The translations under genes were made by a program, and so were the position numbers. Positions 8,751-17,908 of a stretch of DNA of 64,000 nt are shown one piece after another; the stretch's first letter is position 1, and each line of letters opens with the position of its first letter. Location of the stretch: NCBI RefSeq assembly GCF_016863275.1, contig NZ_BOOO01000033.1, positions 124,001-188,000 on the forward strand. Reading direction: 5' to 3'. Source of the stretch: Planotetraspora mira. Lineage in GTDB: Bacteria; Actinomycetota; Actinomycetes; Streptosporangiales; Streptosporangiaceae. The notes beneath the pieces are model-generated. The model made no database searches, was not told where the DNA came from, and worked only from the letters and a program-made list of their open reading frames with translations.

Positions 8751-8920
8751 TGCATGATCACGCAGCGCGTTCACCCTGGTCGTACGGCACGGCGGCGAAC
8801 TTGCGCATGATCACGAACGGAATACGCGCTGGTCAGACCATACGTGACCGAAAGTGTGCATGATCACGGCGGGAGGGTCGGCTGGTCGGCGGACATGATC
8901 ACGAACCTGTGCATGATCAC
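8751..8920. repeat. 53-bp tandem repeat cluster 2 (opposite orientation)
   Basis: TGATCA cores at 8755, 8808, 8861 and 8914 are exactly 53 bp apart; one extra core lies at 8896. Orientation is inverted relative to cluster 1. The 66-bp stretch 8802-8867, reverse complemented, matches 7728-7793 at 58 of 66 positions. The remaining parts of the gap 8698-9079 hold no gene. Confidence 0.9.
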
Positions 8921-9034
8921 GGCCAAGGGGACGGACGGTGATATGGGGGCTTCGATCTGTGTGGTGATCGTGACTTCTCTGTGATCTCCCCGGGTTTAGG
9001 GTCGGCGGAGCGCACAAGGTGATCTATTCGATTA

Positions 9035-9071
9035 TGTCGCGTCAGGGCCACGCGATCGTGTCGCGTCAGGG
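9035..9071 (+). repeat. Paired 13-bp direct repeat before the ABC operon
   Basis: TGTCGCGTCAGGG occurs at 9035-9047 and again at 9059-9071, exactly 24 bp apart, with the second copy running into the ribosome binding site of the first ABC gene. It could be a paired regulator site; no regulator gene is adjacent. Confidence 0.5.
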
Positions 9072-9079
9072 GGAGGCCG

Positions 9080-9718
9080 ATGTTGCCCCAGCCAGCCCTG
9101 TCCTGCCAGTCGCTCGCCTGCCGGGCCGGCGGCAGGGAAGTGGTGAAGGACATCTCACTGGAGATCATGCCCGGCGAGCGAGTCGCGATCATGGGACCCT
9201 CCGGCTCGGGGAAGACGACGCTGCTCACGACGCTCGGCGGGCTCATCCCGCCGGCCGCCGGCCGTGTCCTCGTCGGCTCGGTCCCCCTCGACGAGCAGCC
9301 GTCCCTGCGCAGGAACCTCACTCTGGTCTTCCAGTCGTACGGGCTCGTCTCGCTCCTTACGGCCGCGGAGAACGTGGAGGTCGCGCTGCGGGCCGCAGGC
9401 CGTACGCCACGGGACGCGATCGCGGAGACGGCCCAGGTCCTGGACCGCATGCGGCTCACCGCCTACGCGGACCACCTCATCGAGGAACTCTCCGGCGGGC
9501 AGCAGCAGCGTGTGGCGGTGGCCCGCGCCCTGGCCCTGGCTCCGAGCGTCATCCTCGCCGACGAGCCGACGGCCGAGCAGGACAAGGTCAACCGCGTTCT
9601 CGTCCTGGAGGCGCTGATGGCCGCGCCCGCCGCGCTCGTCGTCGCCACACATGACCCCGAGGTGGCCGATCGTTGCGACCGGGTCGTTGAGCTGCGGTCG
9701 ACGGCGGGTGTCCCATGA
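9080..9718 (+). CDS. ABC transporter ATP-binding protein (MacB/LolD type)
   Basis: 212 residues. Walker A is GPSGSGKTT, Q-loop VFQSYG, signature LSGGQQQRVA and Walker B VILADEPT. The D-loop reads AEQDKVN instead of the usual G/S-x-LD form, which is unusual. ATG 9080 follows a strong GGGGGAGG. The stop overlaps the next gene by ATGA (9715-9718). It is one of two different ATPases serving the large permease downstream. Substrate unknown; this type of exporter often moves peptides, lipids or drugs out of the membrane. Confidence 0.92.
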   Translation: MLPQPALSCQSLACRAGGREVVKDISLEIMPGERVAIMGPSGSGKTTLLTTLGGLIPPAAGRVLVGSVPLDEQPSLRRNLTLVFQSYGLVSLLTAAENVEVALRAAGRTPRDAIAETAQVLDRMRLTAYADHLIEELSGGQQQRVAVARALALAPSVILADEPTAEQDKVNRVLVLEALMAAPAALVVATHDPEVADRCDRVVELRSTAGVP

Positions 9719-10521
9719 CCCAGGCGGTGCGCTGCGACGGCGTCGTGCAGATCTACAAGACCAAGGAGATCGAGGTCGTGGCGCTGCGCGACATCGATCT
9801 GGTCATCGAAGAGGGGGAGAGCGTCGCGTTCCTCGGGCCGTCGGGCGCGGGCAAGTCGACGCTGCTCTGGCTGCTCGCCGGGCTGCTCCGGCCGAGTGCC
9901 GGACGGCTCTGGCTGGGCGGCACCGAGATCGGCAGGCTCGGGCCGCGTGCGCTGGACCGGCTCAGAGCCGCGCAGATCGGGGTGGTCCTGCAGAACCCGG
10001 CCCGCAACCTCATCCCGTACGCCTCGGCCGTGCAGAACGTGACCTTCGCCCAGCGTGCCGTCAGGCGGCGGGCCAGGCGGGCGGCGGGCGACCTGCTGGA
10101 CCGGGTCGGGCTGAACGGTGTCCGCGACAAGCCCGCCGGGCGCCTGTCCGGGGGAGAGCAGCAACGGCTGGCCGTCGCGGTCGCCCTGGCCAACCGCCCC
10201 CGGCTGCTGCTCGCCGACGAGCCGACGAGCCAGCTCGACATGGCCACCGGCCAGACGGTCATCGAGCTGATCAAAGAGCTCGGCACCACTTCTGTGGTCG
10301 TGACGCACGACCCGCGGGTCAGCGAGGCGACCAGCCGTACCGTCACGATCAGGGACGGGCGGATCGGCGCGGAGGGCAGGCACGGGGAGGACTTCGTGGT
10401 GGTCGGAAGGGAGGGCGCCGTCCAGTTGCCGCCCGAATATCACGAACTGCTGCCGCCCGGCTCCATGGCCCGCGTCGAGCCCCTGCCGGACGGCGTCGTC
10501 CTCAGGCGGGCCGAGTCATGA
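9715..10521 (+). CDS. ABC transporter ATP-binding protein (second ATPase)
   Basis: 268 residues. Walker A GPSGAGKST, signature LSGGEQQRLAV and Walker B LLLADEPTSQLD are all canonical. A C-terminal extension of about 50 residues follows the H-loop. It is translationally coupled on both sides through ATGA overlaps (9715-9718 and 10518-10521), so the three genes are one operon. This copy has a normal D-loop, whereas the first ATPase does not, so the two may form an asymmetric heterodimer. Confidence 0.93.
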   Translation: MTQAVRCDGVVQIYKTKEIEVVALRDIDLVIEEGESVAFLGPSGAGKSTLLWLLAGLLRPSAGRLWLGGTEIGRLGPRALDRLRAAQIGVVLQNPARNLIPYASAVQNVTFAQRAVRRRARRAAGDLLDRVGLNGVRDKPAGRLSGGEQQRLAVAVALANRPRLLLADEPTSQLDMATGQTVIELIKELGTTSVVVTHDPRVSEATSRTVTIRDGRIGAEGRHGEDFVVVGREGAVQLPPEYHELLPPGSMARVEPLPDGVVLRRAES

Positions 10522-13514
10522 TGCTCCGCGGGCTGTGGCGGCGGCGCTGGCTGTCGCTCATCGTGCTGATCATCGCGGTCGTCCCCGTGGTGGCCGGGTC
10601 GCTCGGCCCGATGTACACCGACGCGGCCCGCACCACGCTGATACGGGAGACGCTGGACAAGGCGATCCTCGACCACCGGGGCTGGCGGGTCACATCGGTG
10701 TCGGACGACGCGGGCGAGCTGGTGAAGGAGATCACGGCGCCGTTCCTCCTCCCGCCGATCAGGGGGGCGGAACTGCTCAGCCCCAACGACAAGGCCACCA
10801 AGACCTACCCGCTGATGTGGGTCGAGGGGCAGTGCGACCACGTGACCACTGTCGTGGGGCGGTGTCCGCGGGCGGCCAACGAGATCATGGTGAGCCGCGC
10901 GTCCGGATTCACGGTCGGCGACACGGTGAAGCTGAGCCTGCTGAGCGATCCCGGCGCCGAGAAACGGCGCCTGACGCCGCTGCGTGTGGTCGGCGTCTAC
11001 GAGACCGACGCCGCCGACCCGCTCTGGTACGGCCGGAGCCTGTTCCCGCAGACGGCCGGGGTCACAGAAGGCAACGGCGACCCCCTCCTCACCGCGCCGG
11101 AGACACAGGGGACGGTCGGTGTGAAGACCGGCGGCGACCGGATCGACGCGCTTGTCGGCGCCGCGTGGACCAGCACCGCCATTCTCTACATCGACCGGAA
11201 CAAGATCACAGGTGACGACGTCGCGTCGCTGGAATCCCTCCATGCCAGGTTGCGGGCCCTCGGGCGGACCGGCGAGACGACCACGGTCTTCGGCTACATG
11301 GACGAGACCCTGGAGGCGGTCCACCGCCGGGTCGACTCCCTGTCGGTGCCCACGACGCTCGTGACGGTCCAGCTCGTCGCCCTGGGCTGGCTCCTGCTGT
11401 TCCTCACCGTCCGCGACCTCGTCGCCGCCCGCGCGCAGGAGATCGCGCTGGCACGGCTGCGCGGCCTGTCGACGTTGCGCATCTGGGCTTTCGGCCTGTC
11501 GGAGCCGGCCTTCCTCCTCCTCGCGGCCCTGCCGATCGGGATCGCCGCGAGTTGGGCCGTGGTCTCCCGGATGGCCGCGACGCTTCTCCGTGACGACCTG
11601 GTCGTCACGGTCGACGGCTTCACCGTGCTGTGCGGTGTGGCCGCCGTCTTCGGCGGTCTTCTGGCCACGGCCCTGGCCGCCAGGCAGACGGTGACGCAGC
11701 CCGTCGTCGAGCAGTGGCGGCGCACCCCTCGTTCGCGCCGTCGCGCGTGGGTCGTCGACGCCGTGGTGCTCGCGATCACCGCCGTGGGGCTCGCGGAACT
11801 GCTCGCCGGAGACGTCATCACCGACGCGACCGGGCAACGCGCGAGCGCTCTCATCGCGCCGGGCCTGCTCGCGGTGGCACTCGCCCTGATCGCCAGAAGG
11901 CTCCTGCCGCTCGCCTGCCGCGCGCTGTTCCGGCTCACCCGGACCCACGGCGACATCGGGGCTTTCCTCGCCATGCGCCAGATCTCCCGCGGCTCCGCCA
12001 CGGCGAGCACCGTGATCGTGCTCGCCGCGGGACTCGGCCTCGCGGTCTTCGCCGTCGCGGCCTGGTCGGTGACCTCGCGCAACTACCAGGAGGTCGCGCG
12101 CGTCCACAACGGCGCCGAGACCGTGTTCGTCGTGCCCCGGAGCGACGTCGCAACGCTCAGGAAGATCTCGGCCGACGTTCCCGGCACGGCCCCGGTCATC
12201 GTGACGCCCGGCCCTCCCGCGATGCTCGCCACCGACCCCGCGCGGTTCGCCTCGGTCGCCCTGTGGCGTCCGTCGTACGCGGGGAACCGGCCGTTGAACG
12301 GGATGACGGCGAAACTCACCCCCCGGACGGCCGCGCCCCGCGTGCTCGTGGGCGGCGACCGCATCCGCGCCGAGGTCAGCACGCCGAAGATGCCCGACGG
12401 GTGGAGCGCCATTCTCTACGCCGATTTCCGGGTGACCGGTGAGACCAAACCCGCCATCATCCCCCTCGGCCGCCCCGACTCGCGGATCAAGGTTCACGAA
12501 TGGGGGTTGCCGCGGGGGTGCCGCGAGGCCGTTTGCGAGCTGCGCGGCCTGCGCCTGGAGGTGACGATGGCCGCGGGGGCGAGCCTCGAGGACGGCCCGA
12601 CCGGCAGCGTCGTCGTCAAGAAGCTCGAGGTGCGACAGGACGGCCGGTGGAGCACCGTCGACGCGGGACTCGCGGACACGAACAGATGGACGCCCGCCTT
12701 CGTCCCCAGGGGCGGCCTCCCGCTGTCGCTGGAATCGTTCGGCACCGGTGCCGTCAGACCCGACACCTTCCCCGACCCCCTGCCCGCGCTGTCGTCGGGA
12801 CCGGGCGCGGGCCAGAAACTGCCGGGCCTGGACGACGGCCACTTCTCGGGCTTCGAGTCCGTCGCCTCCGCGCAGGCCCTTCCCGGTCTGAACGCTCCCG
12901 GCGTCGTCGTCGACCTGGAGACCGCCGACCGGGTCGCCTACGGCTACTCGCCGCGTACGGAGTTCCAGATCTGGGCGGCCCCCGGCCGTGGGGACGAGGT
13001 GCGCGAGGCGCTGCGCAGAGGCAGCGTCCCCGTCCTCGCCACACGCACGACGGATGATCTCGTATCCGGTTACGTCACGCAGGGGCCCGGCCTGGCGCTG
13101 CTCCTGCTCATCGTGTCGGCGGGTGTCGCCGCGCTGCTCGCGCTCGGCCGGGCCGTCCTCGCCCTCCACACGGCGGCACGGCGGCGCACGTACGAGATGG
13201 CGGCCCTGGAGGCGGCGGGCGCCCGCGTGCGGCCCCTGCGGGTGGCACTGCTGCTGGAGCAGACGATCACGCTGTCCTGGGGCGCGTTGACCGGAGTTCT
13301 CGCCGGCCTGGTCGCGGCATGGGCCGCGCTGCCGCGCGTGCCCGAGTTCGCCGAGACTCCTGTGACGCCTCCGCTGGACTACTCGCTCGTGCCCGTGCCC
13401 GTCCTCCTCGTGGCGTGCGCCGTGCTCGCCTTGAGCATGATCGCCGCCGCCGTGACGTCGGAACTGCTGCTGCGCGGCGTCCGGGTCGACCAGCTTCGTG
13501 AGGCGCCCGCCTGA
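10518..13514 (+). CDS. FtsX/MacB-like ABC permease, large
   Basis: 998 residues. A first membrane helix lies at about residues 10-30. FtsX-type membrane bundles with [19 protein letters not shown] follow in the middle and [20 protein letters not shown] near the C-terminus, with large extracytoplasmic regions between (roughly 35-280 and 510-840). The start ATG 10518 overlaps the upstream stop. The duplicated FtsX core in one chain means a single polypeptide can supply both halves of the exporter. The substrate is not indicated by the sequence. Confidence 0.9.
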   Translation: MMLRGLWRRRWLSLIVLIIAVVPVVAGSLGPMYTDAARTTLIRETLDKAILDHRGWRVTSVSDDAGELVKEITAPFLLPPIRGAELLSPNDKATKTYPLMWVEGQCDHVTTVVGRCPRAANEIMVSRASGFTVGDTVKLSLLSDPGAEKRRLTPLRVVGVYETDAADPLWYGRSLFPQTAGVTEGNGDPLLTAPETQGTVGVKTGGDRIDALVGAAWTSTAILYIDRNKITGDDVASLESLHARLRALGRTGETTTVFGYMDETLEAVHRRVDSLSVPTTLVTVQLVALGWLLLFLTVRDLVAARAQEIALARLRGLSTLRIWAFGLSEPAFLLLAALPIGIAASWAVVSRMAATLLRDDLVVTVDGFTVLCGVAAVFGGLLATALAARQTVTQPVVEQWRRTPRSRRRAWVVDAVVLAITAVGLAELLAGDVITDATGQRASALIAPGLLAVALALIARRLLPLACRALFRLTRTHGDIGAFLAMRQISRGSATASTVIVLAAGLGLAVFAVAAWSVTSRNYQEVARVHNGAETVFVVPRSDVATLRKISADVPGTAPVIVTPGPPAMLATDPARFASVALWRPSYAGNRPLNGMTAKLTPRTAAPRVLVGGDRIRAEVSTPKMPDGWSAILYADFRVTGETKPAIIPLGRPDSRIKVHEWGLPRGCREAVCELRGLRLEVTMAAGASLEDGPTGSVVVKKLEVRQDGRWSTVDAGLADTNRWTPAFVPRGGLPLSLESFGTGAVRPDTFPDPLPALSSGPGAGQKLPGLDDGHFSGFESVASAQALPGLNAPGVVVDLETADRVAYGYSPRTEFQIWAAPGRGDEVREALRRGSVPVLATRTTDDLVSGYVTQGPGLALLLLIVSAGVAALLALGRAVLALHTAARRRTYEMAALEAAGARVRPLRVALLLEQTITLSWGALTGVLAGLVAAWAALPRVPEFAETPVTPPLDYSLVPVPVLLVACAVLALSMIAAAVTSELLLRGVRVDQLREAPA

Positions 13515-13548
13515 TCCTGCCGGCAGCGGTGCGTCACCTCTCGCCCGA

Positions 13549-13554
13549 TACGGT
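13549..13554 (+). promoter_or_regulatory. -10 box TACGGT, leaderless start of UPF0060 gene
   Basis: TACGGT ends 7 nt before GTG 13562, the spacing expected if transcription begins at the start codon. No ribosome binding site precedes that codon. Confidence 0.5.
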
Positions 13555-13561
13555 CGCAGTC

Positions 13562-13894
13562 GTGACAGTCGCTCGTTCGGTCCTGCTCTTCCTCCTGGCC
13601 GCTCTCGCCGAGATCGGCGGCGCATGGCTGGTCTGGCAGGGATGGCGGGAACATCGCGGCCTGTGGTGGATCGCCGCGGGGGTCGTGGCTCTCGGCGCGT
13701 ACGGCTTCGTCGCGACATTTCAGCCTGAGGCCAATTTCGGGCGGGTTCTGGCCGCCTACGGTGGCGTGTTCGTGGCCGGGTCGCTGGCATGGGGGGTCGT
13801 GGTGGACAGGTTCCGCCCCACCGTCTGGGACATCGTCGGGGCCGCCATCTGCCTGGCGGGGGTGGCCGTCATCATGTACGCCCCCCACAAGTGA
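13562..13894 (+). CDS. UPF0060 (YnfA-like) membrane protein
   Basis: 110 residues from GTG 13562, the normal length of the family; the upstream GTG at 13529 would add an unconserved tail. Four hydrophobic helices are visible. Family signatures include [20 protein letters not shown] and [19 protein letters not shown]. YnfA-type proteins are small membrane proteins linked to drug efflux in enterobacteria, but the function in actinomycetes is not established. A -10-like box 7 nt before the chosen start supports leaderless translation. Confidence 0.85.
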   Translation: MTVARSVLLFLLAALAEIGGAWLVWQGWREHRGLWWIAAGVVALGAYGFVATFQPEANFGRVLAAYGGVFVAGSLAWGVVVDRFRPTVWDIVGAAICLAGVAVIMYAPHK

Positions 13895-13950
13895 TCACGA
13901 TGGGATAGTTTGCCGGTGACCCTGGCGGTACGTCCCCCCTGGAGATCCCC

Positions 13951-14907
13951 ATGGCACGCTCGGCGCCCGACGTGACCGTCCCCGACCTCACGGGCAGGCG
14001 CGCGGTGATCACCGGTGCGAACAGCGGCCTCGGGCTCGGGCTGACCGGCCGCTTCGCCAGGGCGGGCGCGGAGGTCGTCCTGGCCGTCCGCGACCGCGGC
14101 AAGGGGGCCGCCGCGGTGGAGAAGGTCCGCGCGGAGGTGCCGGACGCGCGGCTGATCATCCGGCATCTCGACCTGGCCTCGCTCGACAGCGTGGCGGCCC
14201 TGGGCGCGGAACTGGTCGCCGAGGGCCATCCGATCGACTTCCTGATCAACAACGCCGGCGTCATGGCGCTGCCGAACCGGGCCGTGACCCGGGACGGGTT
14301 CGAGATGCAGTTCGGCGGCAACCACCTCGGACATTTCGCGCTCAGCGCCCATCTGCTGCCGCTGCTCCGGGCCGCGGCGGCGCCCCGGGTGACGACCGTC
14401 AGCAGCATCGCCGCGTGGTACGGCCGCCTGGACTTCGGCGACCTGCAGAGCGAGCGGTACGGGCCGCACCGTTCCTACGGAGGATCGAAGATCGCGAACC
14501 TGATGTTCGCCCGCGAACTCGACCGGCGGAGCAGGGAGGGAGGCTGGGGCATCCTCAGCAACGCCGCCCACCCCGGCGCGACGATCACCAACCTGCAGGT
14601 CACCGGTCCGACGCACGGTGGTGTCGCCGTGGCGCGGACGCGCCTGCTCTACGGCTTCCTGTACCGGATCCCGGGGATGTGGCAGGAGGTGCCCACCGGC
14701 ATCCTGCCGCTCCTCCACGCCGCCACCAGCCCCGACGCCAGAGGCGGCGCCTACTACGGCCCGGACGGTTTCGCCGGGCTCACCGGCGGCCCGGCCGAGG
14801 CGCGAGCGCCCAGGCGCGCGCTGAACGACGCGGACGCCGCCCGCCTGTGGGCCGTCTCGGAAGAGCTCACCGGAGTCGCCTACCCCGCGGTCGCACCGGC
14901 CGCCTGA
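13951..14907 (+). CDS. Short-chain dehydrogenase, retinol-dehydrogenase-like
   Basis: 318 residues. The cofactor motif TGANSGLG, the INNAG strand, the catalytic Ser in TVSSIA and YGGSK (Y-x3-K) are all present. Length and the C-terminal extension are typical of the oxidoreductase group annotated as WW-domain or retinol dehydrogenase-like SDRs. ATG 13951 follows GGAGATCCCC. Substrate unknown. It converges on the DUF2000 gene with a gap of 6 bp. Confidence 0.88.
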   Translation: MARSAPDVTVPDLTGRRAVITGANSGLGLGLTGRFARAGAEVVLAVRDRGKGAAAVEKVRAEVPDARLIIRHLDLASLDSVAALGAELVAEGHPIDFLINNAGVMALPNRAVTRDGFEMQFGGNHLGHFALSAHLLPLLRAAAAPRVTTVSSIAAWYGRLDFGDLQSERYGPHRSYGGSKIANLMFARELDRRSREGGWGILSNAAHPGATITNLQVTGPTHGGVAVARTRLLYGFLYRIPGMWQEVPTGILPLLHAATSPDARGGAYYGPDGFAGLTGGPAEARAPRRALNDADAARLWAVSEELTGVAYPAVAPAA

Positions 14908-14913
14908 TGACGC

Positions 14914-15384
14914 TCACGCGAGCAGCGAGAGCCCGCGCACGATGCCGTCGATCCTCTTACGGGGACCGATGAGGCTGACCGCGCAGTAGTCCAACTCGGC
15001 GGCCGCGGACATCTGCTCGAGGTATCCGTCGTAGACACGGGTGCGCTGGGCCAGGCCCGCCATGTCGGCCACGAACACCTCCTCCGCGGCGGCCGCCCTG
15101 GTCCTGATCTCCACGATCTGGGACGACGACGCGGCGAGGATCGTGCAGCCCGCCCACGGAAGGCCGGGATGGAGATCTCCCGCCGCGTCCTTGGCGTCCG
15201 GGCCGAGCAGCCCGGGCACCCCGGCCCCGGTGGCCGCGGCCACGCAGACCGCGGCGTTGACGATCAGGCCCGCCGGCAACGCCTCGTCGACGACGACCAC
15301 CCATTTCAGCCGGGCCGAACGGGTCGGCTCTCCCGTCTGGATCTCCTCCGGCGCGTATCCGACCACCGGCATCCCGTCGTCCAC
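14914..15384 (-). CDS. DUF2000 family protein
   Basis: 156 residues. The pattern KWVVVVDEALPAGLIVNAA followed by a central GLPWAGCTIL and LDYCAVSLIGPRK matches the DUF2000 family. GTG 15384 has AAGGAG nine bases upstream. The gene diverges from an Lrp/AsnC regulator, and such pairs recur in bacteria, which suggests regulation by a small ligand. The biochemical function of the family is not known to me. Confidence 0.8.
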   Translation of the reverse strand: MDDGMPVVGYAPEEIQTGEPTRSARLKWVVVVDEALPAGLIVNAAVCVAAATGAGVPGLLGPDAKDAAGDLHPGLPWAGCTILAASSSQIVEIRTRAAAAEEVFVADMAGLAQRTRVYDGYLEQMSAAAELDYCAVSLIGPRKRIDGIVRGLSLLA

Positions 15385-15475
15385 TCGGCCTCACTCCTTA
15401 GCTGATGTACGGAACTCCGGCATCAGGCTAGGCATAAGTGCAGGAGATACCAACTGAGTCCTTACTTAATACGGA

Positions 15476-15481
15476 TAGGCT
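15476..15481 (+). promoter_or_regulatory. -10 box TAGGCT of the Lrp gene
   Basis: TAGGCT ends 6 nt before ATG 15488, with no ribosome binding site between, consistent with a leaderless transcript. Confidence 0.5.
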
Positions 15482-15487
15482 GGCGAT

Positions 15488-15967
15488 ATGGCTGAGCTGG
15501 ACGAACTTGATACGGCGATCCTGCGGGAACTGCAGCACGACGCACGGCGCACCAACCGCGACGTCGCCGCGGCCGTGGGGGTGTCGCCGACCACCGCGCT
15601 CGACCGGACGCGGGCCCTGCGCCAGCGGGGTGTCATCCGCGGAGCGACGCTCGACGTCGACCTCGCGGAGATCGGGCGTCCGGTCCAGGCGCTTATCGCC
15701 GTGCGGATCCGCCCGCCCTCGCGTCGCGTCATCGAGGCCTTCCGCAACTGGGTCAGCAGGCTGCCCGAGACGATCGGCGTCTTCGTGGTCTCGGGCACGG
15801 AGGACTTCCTGATCCACCTCGCCGTCCCCGACAACGACAGCCTGTACGCCTTCGTCATCGACAGGCTCACCGAACGGCCGGAGGTGGCGGACGTGCGCAC
15901 CAGCATCGTCTACGAGCACCTGCGCGTGCCCGCCGTCGCACCGGTACGGCCGGCCAGGCTCAGGTGA
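15488..15967 (+). CDS. Lrp/AsnC-family transcriptional regulator
   Basis: 159 residues. N-terminal HTH: LDELDTAILRELQHDARRTN, then DVAAAVGVSPTTALDRTRAL as the recognition segment. The C-terminal half is an Lrp/AsnC ligand-binding (RAM) domain with GVFVVSGTEDFLIHLAV. Divergent from the DUF2000 gene, which it probably controls. The last 8 bp overlap the convergent SDR gene. Confidence 0.92.
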   Translation: MAELDELDTAILRELQHDARRTNRDVAAAVGVSPTTALDRTRALRQRGVIRGATLDVDLAEIGRPVQALIAVRIRPPSRRVIEAFRNWVSRLPETIGVFVVSGTEDFLIHLAVPDNDSLYAFVIDRLTERPEVADVRTSIVYEHLRVPAVAPVRPARLR

Positions 15968-16844
15968 CGGCGGCGCCCGCGCGCTCGGCGACGATGTCGT
16001 CGGCGTCGGTGCCGTAGGCCAGCTCGCGCTGCGCGCGCAGCGCCGACAGCCTGTCCTGGAGCGCCGCCTCGATCGCCTCGTAGGCGTTGCCGCCGAGCGT
16101 GAGCCGCCGCGGCGCCGGAGTCGTGCCGGCCGAGTCGGCGACGGCCCTGGCGATCTTCCGGGGATCGCCGGCGACGGCCCTTCGGACGAACTCCGGATCG
16201 GCGTCGCCGCCCAGCATGCCGCGGATCCGGCCCACGATGCCTGTGGCGTACCCGTCGATCGGGTCGGCGACCGCGAGGTTGCGGTTGAACTCGGTCCGCG
16301 CGCCGCCCGGCTCGACGAGGGTGACCTCGATGCCGAACGGCGCGAGCTCGATGGCGACCGACTCGAAGAACCCCTCGACGCCGAACTTGGTCGCGTTGTA
16401 CACGCTCATGCCGGGATCGGGAACCTGCCCGCCCGAGCTGGACATCTGCACGATCCGCCCGCCGCCCTGCGCCCGCAGGTAAGGCGCCGCGGCCCGGGTG
16501 AGCTGGATCGCGCCGATCAGGTTGACCTCGATCTGACGGCGCAGGAGCTCGTCGGAGACCTCCTCGGCCGCGCCGAGCACGCCGAACCCGGCGTTGGAGA
16601 CGATCACATCGATCCGGCCGAACGCGGAGAACGCCTGGCCGACCACGCGGTGGATCGCGGAGGCGTCGGCCACGTCCAGGGGTGCCGTCCACAGGCGGTC
16701 GCCGTACTGGGCCATGAGCGGCGTCAGCGCGTCTTCGCGGCGGCTGGTCGCCGCGACGCGCTCGCCCCTGGCGAGCAGCAGCGTGGTGAGCTCGTATCCG
16801 AATCCCGACGCCGCGCCGGTGATGAACCAGGTCCTGGGTGTCAT
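15960..16844 (-). CDS. Short-chain dehydrogenase/reductase controlled by adjacent TetR
   Basis: 294 residues from ATG 16844, which follows GGAGGAG at 8 nt; the frame extends ten codons further up but without support. Motifs: TGAASGFG for the cofactor, NAGFGVLG, SSSGG and YNATK (Y-x3-K). Classical SDR with C-terminal extension. Its promoter region is shared with the divergent TetR gene and contains three tandem operators, so it is probably induced by a TetR ligand. Substrate unknown. Confidence 0.88.
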   Translation of the reverse strand: MTPRTWFITGAASGFGYELTTLLLARGERVAATSRREDALTPLMAQYGDRLWTAPLDVADASAIHRVVGQAFSAFGRIDVIVSNAGFGVLGAAEEVSDELLRRQIEVNLIGAIQLTRAAAPYLRAQGGGRIVQMSSSGGQVPDPGMSVYNATKFGVEGFFESVAIELAPFGIEVTLVEPGGARTEFNRNLAVADPIDGYATGIVGRIRGMLGGDADPEFVRRAVAGDPRKIARAVADSAGTTPAPRRLTLGGNAYEAIEAALQDRLSALRAQRELAYGTDADDIVAERAGAAVT

Positions 16845-16867
16845 GTTCGCGTCTCCTCCATCAAATG

Positions 16868-16917
16868 TAGTCACTGCCTAGAATCTAGTCAGTGTCTAGA
16901 AATGTAGTCAATGGCTA
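16868..16917. promoter_or_regulatory. Three tandem palindromic operators for the adjacent TetR regulator
   Basis: Three copies of the palindromic motif TAGNCANTGNCTA lie at 16868-16880 (TAGTCACTGCCTA), 16886-16898 (TAGTCAGTGTCTA) and 16905-16917 (TAGTCAATGGCTA), 18 and 19 bp apart. They occupy the whole space between the SDR and TetR starts, so binding would silence both genes. Confidence 0.8.
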
Positions 16918-16939
16918 GACGGGGAGTAGGTTGTCGGGC

Positions 16940-17539
16940 ATGGCAGAGGCGATCCCGCGTTACCACCACGGCAACCTGCGCGCCGAGCTGCTCGCCTCCG
17001 CCGAGCGGAAGCTCGAGACGACCGGGGTCCAGGGGTTGTCCCTGCGGGAGCTCGCCCGCGAGATCGGCGTGAGCCACGGCGCGCCCCGGCAGCACTTCCC
17101 CGACAAACAGGCGCTGCTGGACGCGCTGGCGGTCCTCGGATTCGATCGGCTCGGACGCGAGCTCGACGCGGCTCTCGGTGAGGCCGAAGGAGCCTTCGCC
17201 GACCGGTTGACCGTCTTCGCCCGCACCTATGTCCGGTTCGCTACCGCGCATCCTGCCCTCCTGGCGCTGATGTTCGCGCGCAAGGACCGTCCCGACGCCC
17301 CCGAACTCCTGGAGGCCAACGGCCGCGCGTTCGCGGCCCCCGTGGCGCTCATCGCCGGGGCCCAGGCCGCCGGGGAGATCGACAGTGACGATCCCGACCG
17401 GGTCGCGATGGCCCTGCTGGCCACCATCCAGGGCCTCGCCTCGATCATCACCGGCGGCATGATCGGTGACCGGCCCGTCGACGCGGTCGTGTCCGGCACG
17501 ATCGAGACCCTGCTGCGCGGTCTGCGGCCCGCCCGCTGA
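16940..17539 (+). CDS. TetR/AcrR-family regulator
   Basis: 199 residues from ATG 16940, with AGTAGG nine bases upstream; a TTG nine bases earlier is an alternative. N-terminal HTH: GLSLRELAREIGVSHGAPRQ followed by HFPDKQALLDAL. The C-terminal domain with ARTYVRFATAHPALLALMFA resembles the TetR_C group often annotated with a WHG-type domain. Divergent from the SDR gene and flanked by three matching operators, it should repress itself and the SDR. Confidence 0.9.
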   Translation: MAEAIPRYHHGNLRAELLASAERKLETTGVQGLSLRELAREIGVSHGAPRQHFPDKQALLDALAVLGFDRLGRELDAALGEAEGAFADRLTVFARTYVRFATAHPALLALMFARKDRPDAPELLEANGRAFAAPVALIAGAQAAGEIDSDDPDRVAMALLATIQGLASIITGGMIGDRPVDAVVSGTIETLLRGLRPAR

Positions 17540-17581
17540 AGGGCCCGCGCGGCGTGCGTCAGGGAGAGGTAGGGGTGCGCA

Positions 17582-17611
17582 AAGCCGCTGGTCGCAGCGT
17601 CGTGGCGGCTT
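17582..17611 (+). promoter_or_regulatory. Hairpin in the leader of the mop gene
   Basis: AAGCCGC (17582-17588) pairs perfectly with GCGGCTT (17605-17611) around a 16-nt loop, upstream of a strong terminator-like hairpin and the mop start. It could be part of a leader RNA that senses molybdate or cofactor; no match to a known riboswitch was recognised. Confidence 0.35.
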
Positions 17612-17642
17612 CTTGCCGATAGTGGCGTGGCTTAACGTCGGA

Positions 17643-17673
17643 AGGCCGCACCGGGTCGCCGGTGCGGCCTTTT
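17643..17673 (+). terminator. Rho-independent terminator or attenuator before mop
   Basis: A perfect 12-bp stem, AGGCCGCACCGG (17643-17654) with CCGGTGCGGCCT (17659-17670), a GTCG loop and a TTTT run at 17670-17673. It lies 104 bp after the TetR stop and only 26 bp before the mop ATG, so it either ends the TetR transcript or attenuates mop. Confidence 0.8.
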
Positions 17674-17698
17674 CGGTGTTGCGATCAAGGAGAGCGTC

Positions 17699-17908
17699 AT
17701 GCGTTTGAGCGCGCGGAACAAGATCCCCGCCCGGGTGACCGCCATAACCCATGGTGAGGCCACCGCGAACGTCGAACTGGACGCCGGGGGAGTGCGCCTG
17801 GTGGCCGCGATCACCGTGGAGGCCGCCAGGGAGCTCGGCCTGGCCCGGGGTGGTCAGGTGATCGCCATGGTCAAGGCCTCGGACGTGATCCTCGCGGTGG
17901 AGGACTGA
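17699..17908 (+). CDS. Molbindin (Mop-domain molybdenum-binding protein)
   Basis: 69 residues, one TOBE/Mop domain: LSARNKIPARVTAITHGEAT, then VRLVAAITVEAARELGL and VIAMVKASDVILAVED. Members of this family form hexamers that bind molybdate or tungstate in the cytoplasm and buffer or store it. AAGGAG sits before the ATG. The gene is followed by a regulator with the same domain and by modABC, which makes the molybdenum role secure. Confidence 0.9.
   Translation: MRLSARNKIPARVTAITHGEATANVELDAGGVRLVAAITVEAARELGLARGGQVIAMVKASDVILAVED

Noticed and set aside
7570-8920. CRISPR array
   Set aside because: The intervening sequences are similar to each other, the conserved core is only 13 bp, and no cas gene is present.
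10440-13790. 1116-codon minus-strand frame under the FtsX permease
   Set aside because: Low-complexity His/Arg/Gly-rich product with no domain; the permease on the plus strand is certain.
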